Assembly (NCBI GenBank): GCA_020631735.1
Contig: CM036215.1
Coordinates: forward strand, 9,884,346-9,948,345
DNA from: Saccharum officinarum
Lineage: Eukaryota > Streptophyta > Magnoliopsida > Poales > Poaceae
Length of the DNA: 64,000 nucleotides
Direction: 5' to 3'
Positions 56,420-64,000 of the stretch are shown in pieces. The notes beneath the pieces were generated by a model that saw nothing but the letters and a program-made list of their open reading frames with translations, had not been told where the DNA came from and made no database searches. Numbering within the stretch: the stretch's first letter is position 1; each line of letters begins with the position of its first letter. Position numbers and translations under genes: made by a program.

Positions 56420-57185
56420 CAAGTAATGGCTTTTGTATAAGCTGTAGTTTAGGCACCTAATTTGCACGCTCTTGCTCTATTTTGTTGACATTCGGTACAA
56501 GGTTAACTCAATAAATGCCTTTGTGATCTACATGTTGACATCCGAAATATCTCCCTGAAGCAGGGGAGCGTGTTCAGGGATATGGTGATACAGATATAGA
56601 TTTAGAAGAGCGAGTACCCCTTGCATTTGAGGTGCTTGTTCTATCTTGTCATGTTGGGATGGGAGGGGGTTGGTTTAGGTAGCAGTGCAATTCAATTCTT
56701 TGCTGTGTGGATAGCAATGCAATTTTTACATGCTTGTCGCTTAAGTTTGTTTCTCCAATTTTAGGCTATGGGTTGAACAAGAAGTAGAGAAGTCCCTACA
56801 AGCAGGGCAAAAGGCAGCACCAATATGGGTGGGGGATGGCAATCCAAGAGAGTGAAGCCAACTAGTCCAGTAGAATTGCAGCATCTTGTAGTTCCAACTA
56901 GGTCCAAAAGTCAGCATGCACAAGGCGAACAAAGCCCTGTGAGGGACTGGTCACGTGAAGATGACCTTAGCCATGCTGAAGAGGAGACTCCACCTCTCCA
57001 CCAGCAAAATGACCAAACTTGCGAAGGTTGGTACTACCTTAGACATGTCTATAAATCAAGCCACACTATTTGATATCCATGTTACTTTTCTAACAATCTG
57101 AATGTATTAAAACTATGTAGTACCATTGGAAAGAAGAGTGAGGAAGTAGAGGCAAGCAACTAAGGGGTTGGGCTTCACAAAACCA
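56420..57185. other. CACTA interior between the two transposase remnants
   Basis: Probably the joined ends of the two genes plus intron sequence. The short frame at 56825-57073 is polar and acidic, compatible with the N terminus of a TNPA-like protein, but it has no diagnostic motif. Confidence 0.35.
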
Positions 57186-57189
57186 CCCA

Positions 57190-57860
57190 ATCAATGGGAA
57201 CAAGGATGTCCATCTCGGTTGTTAAGGGGAACAGAAGGTCACATGATCCATTGCGAGTTGTCAAATTTGCCTCAAAGACCAGTGTAGTAGTCAGGTCTCA
57301 AGTACCAATTTTCCTGCACTGGATACATTACAAGCAACGGATCAAACTTCTCAATGGATTTGTGGCCAAGCTATCTATAAGTATGTATATCCTCTATTGA
57401 CATTCAACTCTGCCTTGAGCAACTCAGTAATGGATTTAATTTGCATTCGCACCTCTGCAGTTGAGGCTGACCATTGATGACAATGATGAAGCAACAAAAG
57501 AAGCATGCACAAGTGTATTAAAGTCTGTTGTACGGTAGACATGGTATAGGTCCAAGCGATCTTTCTTCAATGGCGTCCCCGCTGATGAAATCAGAAAGAC
57601 CTCTCCTGTGTCTTGCATGAATGACACACAGTGGTGTGCACTTGTCCACATGTGGTTAAGTTTCGAGAAGAAGGTGTGTGTGTGAACTCATTTATTTCTT
57701 TTTTAGTCTTTATGTGGTATACTTGTGTTATAGTCTAACACAATTGTGGTTATATACAGTCTTAGAGCAGAACAAGCGAAACCATGCAAAAGTCAAGTGC
57801 CACCAAGTTACAGGATCTCGCTCCTATATTGCCCACCTGCAAGCATGTGTAAGTGATGGT
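57190..57860 (+). pseudogene. CACTA Transposase_24/Ptta (TNPA-like) remnant
   Basis: Successive frames carry KFASKTSVVVRSQVPIFLHW, then a middle with RSKRSFFNGVPADEIR and an in-frame stop (TAG at about 57535), and EQNKRNHAKVKCHQVTGSRS. These correspond to the RSHVPI, basic middle and NK..R.K.K....GS blocks of the Transposase_24 (Ptta/En/Spm) family, the DNA-binding partner protein of plant CACTA elements. A Gln/Lys-rich heptad-like tail is recognisable around 58340-58640. Frameshifts and stops make it non-functional. Confidence 0.65.
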
Positions 57861-58839
57861 TGTGTTACTCTTTTTATATCAAATACACAATTCCTTTTGT
57901 GTCAATAGAAAGGCATGTGCAATTTTAACAGAAGGAAAAAATAGGAAGGACGCAGGACACGATCAAGAAGTGCTCGTTGAAGAACATGATCAACCTCATT
58001 AAGATGTTGATGTAGTGGGAATCTTCAACAACTTCCATACTAGTAGCAACACGGGACTGAGCGATGCTGCAAGAGAAGCAGTGATAAGTACCTTCATTTG
58101 CTTTCTTTGAAATCTGCTAAAATCATTGGCATAAAATAAGGAAAAGTAGGAGCCTAAAGTGGCACCATCATTTTGAAGTTGTAATATTACAACAGTTAAT
58201 ATGTTACCTATGCATTGTGCTTATGAATCTTAGTCAGCAGTAGGCTGAGGAAGACCTATTCATTACTTATACTGAAATAATCTCTTGGTTTTGCAATTTA
58301 AGTCCTCTTTCTAATGTTTACTCCTTAGTTTTCGCAGGAAGCTATGGAAACTATATGAGCAGAACCTGTTGCTGATGTTGTTTCCAAGGTCCTCTCCCAG
58401 GCCAGTTGTAACAACTTTTCTTTGAAGAAAGCTGGTATCAGGACAAGCTACTCCATACATCAGGAATGGCTTGCTGCGCATCAGGAAAGTTCAGCTGTCC
58501 TCTCCAAACAAGTGGATCAACTGAAGAGGAAGACAAAAAAACACTAATAGGGAGTTTGAGAAGTTTAAGAAACAACAACAGGAGGAGTACAATAGGCTCT
58601 ATGAGCATATCATGCTCTTAAGCGCTGGTAACGCTTAGTTTTGTTGATGTAGTGAACATGTGGTTTGTTTGCTGTTTTAATGTGAAATTTTGGCGGCTTG
58701 ATATATGAACTCTGTCAGTAGTTTGCTGCTGAGCTGAACTGCTGTTATTTGATTCAGGTTCAATATAATTATGCATGTAGTCATTTTGTGCAGCAGTGTA
58801 GATCTGAAATTATTTTCTTTGATGTAATGATCGGTGTGC

Positions 58840-60657
58840 TGAAACATCCTAGTATGGCTAGAATGGGTGAATAGCCTATTAAAAAATCTACAAACTCAAT
58901 AGAGCAAATGGATTAGTAAACTAAATGGCGTAAAACAATTTTTCTCTAGCTCTACAAAGATTGCAAGCCACCTATCCAATAATTCTAGTTGCTATAATCA
59001 CTAGGGACAATCAAAGGCTACGTCGCTACTCACTAAGAGCTCTCAAACACGCTACACTAAAGAGCTCCACTAGATGAACTAAACTAGAAAGCAAGACAAG
59101 CTCTCAAAGCTAATTACACTGAAGAGCTTGTTACAGCTAGTTTACGGGAATGTAAAAAGTGACTAGGATGATTTATACCGCCGTGTCGAGGAATGAACCA
59201 ATCACAATATAATGACAACCAATCACCGGGAGAAACCAATGGGCAAGAGACAAGTGATTTTTCTCCCGAGGTTCACATGCTTTCTGGCACGCTAGTCCCC
59301 GTTGTGTCGACCAACACTTGGTGGTTCGGCGGCTAAGAGGTGTTGCACGAACCTCGTCCACACAATTGGACACCACAAGAACCTACCCACAAGTGAGCTA
59401 ACTCAATGACACGAGCAATCCACTAGAGTACCTTTTGCGATCTCCCATGAGGAAAAGCTCAAGAAACCCTCACAAATATAATCCTTTATTGGGGGTGAAC
59501 ACAATCACCAAATCCCCTCACCAATCAATAAATCACCAACTGTCTAGGTGACGGCAATCACCAAGAGTAACAAAAAAATCCATAATCACAATCACCACCT
59601 AGTGCCACCAAATATGCAATCTCAAATGCACACTAGGGTTTCCCAAATGCTCTCTCAAATGAGCACCAAGCTAGGAGAGGAAGAGGAGGCTCTTCAAGCT
59701 CACAAGATCAACACTTCGAATCCTCAAACTCTCACTTAGGGTTAGCTCAAAATTTTGAGGCAGAGAGAGGGGGAGAGCTTTTCTCTTCAATTTTGGATCT
59801 CAAATGTTGCAAGAATGGGGAAGAGAATGGAGGAGGAAGAAGGGGGCACGCCACTTAACCCCAGCTGTCTAGCCACCTCCTCCCGACCATTGCTCAGGTC
59901 CATCTCCCGCACTAGAATATCTAGGTAGCGACTTGGAATATCTTGGCCAACGCTCCTCTCCAAAAACGTTAGCCTCCCACACTGGAAATTCCAGTTTGGG
60001 CAGAACAAATTTCCAGGCGAACGTGCTTTTGACCGTTGGCGTAGGAGGACTCCCGCACTGGAAATTTCAGCTCAGGGCAACTAAATTTCTAGCTAAATAC
60101 GCCAGCCCAACAGAGAGCCCCTACCTAGAAATTCAACGCAGCTGAGCGAGAAATTCCAGACGCATCCCTCTTTTCTTCACTATTTTCACTCTTTTCAAGT
60201 GCTAACTTTTCTGACAAATACCAAACCATTTTGGCACTTAGGTTAGCCTTTCTCAACCATATTTTCTAGGGTTTTTCATGCATCTCTCCACGTCACTAAG
60301 TGCAATGCTTATGCAAATGAGACTCACATTTAGTGGCACTAGACAACCATTGCAATTTAAGATTTTCCCTCTTTATAGTACGGTTATCTATCCTAAGTCC
60401 ACTCACACCCTCTATGGTGTCTTGAGTGGTAAAACAAAATGGTCCTTTCAAATATACCTTTGGCTTGAGCCAATTTTATTTTTCTCTTTCTTCTTTTCTA
60501 AGTTAGAGCACATATATCATCTTTTGGTCACCTCCATTACCATGATCATCATCTAGCTCCATCACTGTGTGTACCAACCTATCTTTGCAATTCACTCATG
60601 ACAAAGGTTAGTACACTTAGGTTTCATCAATTATCCAAAACCAAACTAGGGCTTTCA
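58840..60657. repeat. Solo LTR (1818 bp) nested in the CACTA element
   Basis: Starts TGAAACATCC and ends GGGCTTTCA, with TGAAA/TTTCA terminal inverted repeats. The five bases TGTGC stand directly on both sides (58835-58839 and 60658-60662), the target duplication of an LTR retrotransposon. No primer site, polypurine tract or polyprotein lies inside or beside it, so the element was reduced to one LTR by recombination. The interior has repeated CTGGAAATTCCAG-like palindromes around 59920-60160. The ORFs inside have no domain. Confidence 0.88.
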
Positions 60658-60662
60658 TGTGC

Positions 60663-61409
60663 ATGTGGTAGATTCGGCACAAGCATGTTGTTAAATAAGA
60701 ATCTGACACGTGGACGAACCAGTGAATGACACGTGTAATAGCCACGACATGGCACGTTGGCCAATACAAACAAAATATGTGGTACAAATCCTACCACGTG
60801 GTTGAATGAGAAAAAGAAACCTGGGTAGCTCAGGGCTCGACACGTGGCCTAATAAAATACTAACACATGGACGTACAACATCGAGACACGTGGTCGAGTA
60901 AAAGAAAGACACGCGGAGTATTTTGGTCACGCCATGTGGACCAATAAAAATACGACACTTGGTCCAATGAAGAAGTGACACGTGACCCAACCGCAGAAAA
61001 CTAACATGTGGAACAACAGGGTCCCGACACTTGGTCTAGTAAGAACCTGAAACGTGCAAGAACTAGAAATGGTCACGTTGTGCAATAAGAAGGTGACATG
61101 TACCTGAACCATCTCCAATGGAATCGGCTATAGCATGTACACGTGGAAAAGCATCTCCAATGGAAGCATCTGCTAGCGTAGCTGCCCCCTGCCACGCATG
61201 CCAAAGCAGTTTTATGACGATTAGTTTTCATCATAGATCAATCCAATTCTATGACGATTTTCTAGAATCGTCATAGAATTGCAAGAATGACGTGACTTCT
61301 ATGATGAACCGTTTTTCGTCATAAATTCATCATAAAACTGAAATTATAATGAATTTGGCTCCTTTAGTGACGAAAGCTAATCATCATAGAAGTGGATATT
61401 CCTAGTAGT
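60663..61409. repeat. Right subterminal region of the CACTA element: G-box-like array plus TATGACGA repeats
   Basis: Between about 60690 and 61130 the phrase gacacgtgg (or gacacttgg, aacatgtgg and similar) recurs about every 25-35 bases, more than ten times, each followed by .....aata/caat. From about 61210 to the end, TATGACGA/TCGTCATA motifs mirror those of the left end. Confidence 0.8.
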
Positions 61410-61413
61410 GATT

Positions 61414-61700
61414 CCATCCTACCCTCTCACCGTCATCGGAGATGAGGAGGAGGAGATAAACCCCAAAACCAAGAAAATTGGCATGAAGAAACCCTAACCC
61501 TAAGGACTCAATTACTAGAAAACTTCTTTAAAACGATGGATCCCCACTCCTTCCGACCTCTGGTGATATGCCAGAGGGAGAGGGAGGGGGACCAACGATG
61601 GTAGAGGCGGGGGCAGCGGTGACGGCGCTCCGAGCACAAGACATGAGACCTGGCGGCTGCGTCACGAGAGGTTATCCCAACTCTTAATAATATTATACCT
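61414..61700 (-). mobile_element. Poly(A) retroposon, 5' part (with right TSD)
   Basis: Continuation of the retroposon at 53306-53834, separated from it by the CACTA insertion. On the minus strand it is a GC-rich leader with accaccgctgcccccgcctc-like sequence and no long ORF. AATAATATTATACCT at 61686-61700 is the second copy of the target duplication. Confidence 0.6.
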
Positions 61701-62321
61701 AGTGCGTCACACAGTACCGCATGAGAGTGTGGATAAAAGCTGGTTTTTAATCTACTTGACCAATCCTAAGCATAAATGATTGCACGAGATGAAAATGGAA
61801 AATTGTATGTAGTTAACGCCTTCAAAGTACAACAAGCATGACTGCATGAATCAATAGCTACTCCCGATCATCTTTTTGCTTATATATATACAGTAACTCG
61901 CTGCTACAGTGTCCAAACTACCATGTCTAGCCGCTACAGTACCCATAGTCCGGATGTGCAGTAACTCGCTGCTACAGTGCCTGACCCACTGCCCTAGTCT
62001 ACAGTCGTATCGGCCCATTCCGTGGTTTGGGCCCACTTGGCCCATTTGGGCTGTTACAGGGGTTCATTCAAATGCTCGGCAAAGTTGAACGGGGACCTAG
62101 CCACGTACACTAACATTGAGCCAAAAGACGTGGCCATCTGCCACGGCACCGAATACTGGCTCGATCACCATAGGGAGACTGTGATGGTCCGCATTTGCCA
62201 TGGACATACGCACAGAATCGACGTGTGGAGGTGGCATTTCGTACAATCGTACGTCGGGGTTTCAAGTGTCGCCCTCCTCGTGGATGCTGCCATGCTGGTG
62301 TGTGCCAGTAACTTTTCGGTA
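61701..62321 (+). other. Possible LTR end and short open frame interrupted by LINE 4
   Basis: The 20-mer cagtaactcgctgctacagt occurs at 61891-61910 and 61959-61978. The stretch ending ggcccatttgggctgttaca (62038-62057) looks like an LTR terminus. After it a frame is open to 62321 (NGDLATYTNIEPKDVAICHG, EYWLDHHRETVMVRI) with no domain that I recognise. It is cut by the LINE at 62322; the sequence resumes after 63931 but leaves the window. Confidence 0.3.
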
Positions 62322-63919
62322 CTGCTACGGGGGCTTAGAACCAATATTCAAAAAAGTTGCGTCTCACCTATTCAATGTTCTGACGATGACTTGGCTGTTG
62401 TGCAGACTCATTTTCCATGTGAAATCCAAGATTTTCCATGCAAATATCTCGGACTTCCTCTTTCTCTCGAGAAATTAACTCATGCACAGTTGCAACCTTT
62501 GATTGAGAAAGTGGCCGAATATTTGCCAGGGTGGAAGGTTGATTTGTTAAACAGGGCTGATCGGGCTACATATGTGCAATCGGTTCTCACTTCTGTACTA
62601 GTTTATTATGCTACTGCATTGGAGCTTCCTCCATGGTGTTTAAAGGCACTAGAAAAAATTCGACGAAATTTTCTATGGAGAGGCAGGAAAGAAACAAATG
62701 GTGGACATTGCTTGATTGCATGGCCAAAGGTCAGTCGTCCCAAGGAATTAGGAGGATTGGGTATTCTAGACCTACAAAAATTTAGTTGGGCTCTCCAGGT
62801 TCGATGGCTATGGCTACGTAAAACTGAACCAGATAAGCCATGGGCAACCTTCCCAGTCACAATTCATGGCAATGCCCAAGCTCTTTTTGATTTGGTCGTG
62901 ACCTCAACAATTGGCAATGGGGCGCACACCAAATTCTAGACTGATAAATGGCTAAATGGGTCTTCTATTGAATTACTGGCTCCTCAGTTATTTGCATGTG
63001 TTCCAAAAAACAAGGCAAGAAGGTGCATGGTGAGGGAAGCGTTGGTGGATAATAGTTGGGTGCAAGATATTCAAAGCCACTACCCTGTAGCAATCTTGGC
63101 CGAATTTCTATATATTTGGGACTTGGTAGTACTTCAACCTGAGGTGAATGATGTTCACAAATGGAAATTGGAGGCTTCAGGAGAATTCTCTACCAAATCA
63201 GTATATGAGGCTTTCTTCTTTAGAGCAATCCTCTTTGAACCAAGCAAATTGATTTGGAGTAATTGGGCTCCCAGGAAGTGTAAATTTTTCCTCTGGTTGG
63301 TGGCTCATAACCGTTGCTGGACGGCTGATAGACTTGCTCGACGTGGCCTGCCCCATCCAGAGCATTGCCCATTTTGCGACCAGGAGGATGAAACAATTGA
63401 GCATCTATTATGTTCTTATGTCTTCTCACGGCAATTTTGGCACCAGCTGCTCCATCGTTTTGGATTACCAGATGTAGCACCTCAACCAAGTACCACAAGG
63501 TTCTTTGCTTGGTGGCAACAAGCTGGCAGCTCTTTCAACAAGGAGGTGGGGCAAGGCTTTAACTCGTTGGTCATGCTGGGTGCTTGGATCCTTTGGAAGC
63601 AAAGGAACAACATAGTGTTCAATGGTGTCTCGCCTAGGTTGGATCGGGCGCTTCTCCTTGCACAGGATGAGGCCGATCATTGGTTGCTAGCTGGCGCCAA
63701 GGGTCTCAGAGGTCTAGTTGCTAGTAGCCGTGGTGTTTAGCGGCTCTCTTTTACTTGTGTTTTGGTCGTAGTCTCTTCATATGAACATGCGCGTGGGTAG
63801 CAGATAATTTTCTGTGGGGTGTAGTATGGTGTGAGTTGTTTTGTACTGGCCTCTTGGGCCTTCTTTTTCCCCTATCTTAATATAATGATACGCAGCCCTC
63901 CTTCGTATTCCATAAAAAA
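62322..63919 (+). mobile_element. LINE 4 (L1 type), 5'-truncated, with 12-bp TSD
   Basis: The insertion is flanked by AACTTTTCGGTA (62310-62321) and AACTTTTAGGTA (63920-63931), 11 of 12 identical. It starts within ORF2, after the YADD motif (GLRTNIQKSCVSPIQCS), and keeps YLGLPLSLEKLTHAQLQP, PKELGGLGILDL, WAPRKCKFFLWLVAHNR, CPFCDQEDETIEHLL and WILWKQRNNIVFNG in a single frame to the stop at 63740. One TAG at 62937 (in place of the usual Trp) breaks it. The 3' end has GATACG...CGTATT, a six-pair hairpin, just before the poly(A). It is the youngest-looking truncated LINE here. Confidence 0.92.
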
Positions 63920-63931
63920 AACTTTTAGGTA

Positions 63932-64000
63932 TAAATAATAAATCAGTACGTGTCTTTAAAACTTTGAAACTTTTGCTCTTAACTAATAAACAAATATTCC
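63932..64000. other. Flank of LINE 4
   Basis: AT-rich sequence that should be the continuation of the DNA left of 62310. Nothing else is seen. Confidence 0.4.

Larger units (their letters stand above)
53835..61410 (+). mobile_element. CACTA (En/Spm) DNA transposon, defective, 7.6 kb
   Basis: The ends are CACTACTAGAAATATCCACT and, inverted, CACTACTAGGAATATCCACT. The three bases ATT flank both ends (53832-53834, 61411-61413), the classic CACTA target duplication. Both subterminal regions are full of TATGACGA/TCGTCATA in both orientations, the type of array bound by the TNPA-like protein. Coding remnants read on the plus strand: TNP2-like at 55324-56350 and Transposase_24-like at 57190-57860. 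Neither is intact, so it could move only with help from another element. A solo LTR sits inside at 58840-60657. Confidence 0.93.

Overview
The window is plant nuclear DNA from a grass (Poaceae), probably of the panicoid group. The main reasons are a TFL1/CEN-like protein of the grass RCN type, grass-type MITE families (CTCCCTCC Stowaway, GGCCTTGTTTAG), Copia, CACTA and hAT elements, many plant L1-type LINEs, and genes with short exons and GT-AG (twice GC-AG) introns. It is an ordinary nuclear locus with a low-copy gene island between two large transposon nests. The exact species cannot be read from the sequence.

Positions 1-29 kb are mostly transposons. A short LTR with a tRNA-Met-type primer site (655-911) heads an element whose body runs off the left edge. 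A Stowaway MITE (2247-2505) and a small secreted Cys-rich gene broken by one frameshift (3097-3421) follow. A minus-strand LINE (pieces at 5530-5864, 7299-9355 and 20410-20628) has been split by an LTR-like block (5865-7298), by a GC-rich poly(A) retroposon (about 9356-10956) and by a plus-strand LINE (10957-20409). That plus-strand LINE was itself split by a very young, coding-complete Copia retrotransposon (11682-18413, TSD TGAGG). A further, nearly intact LINE (about 20629-25190) closes the nest.

Positions 29-49.5 kb hold the gene island: a TFL1-like PEBP gene (minus, 4 exons, 173 aa), an alpha/beta hydrolase (plus, 4 exons, 347 aa), a decayed F-box/DUF295 gene (minus), a P-class PPR gene for an organelle (minus, single exon, 719 aa), and a chloroplast ACT-domain protein of the ACR11/ACR12 type (minus, 10 exons, 272 aa). 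I rebuilt the exon structures by hand; all splice phases close and the three multi-exon intact models are full length. LINE tails, a Ds-like hAT element and a MITE lie between the genes.

Positions 49.5-64 kb are again transposons. An about 0.8-kb poly(A) retroposon (15-bp TSD) contains a 7.6-kb defective CACTA element (3-bp TSD), which contains a 1.8-kb solo LTR (5-bp TSD): three datable layers. A 5'-truncated LINE with its own 12-bp TSD ends the window. There is no operon-like logic. The genes act in separate processes (flowering and inflorescence identity, a membrane-linked hydrolase, organelle RNA metabolism, plastid amino-acid sensing), and the transposons explain most of the rest.
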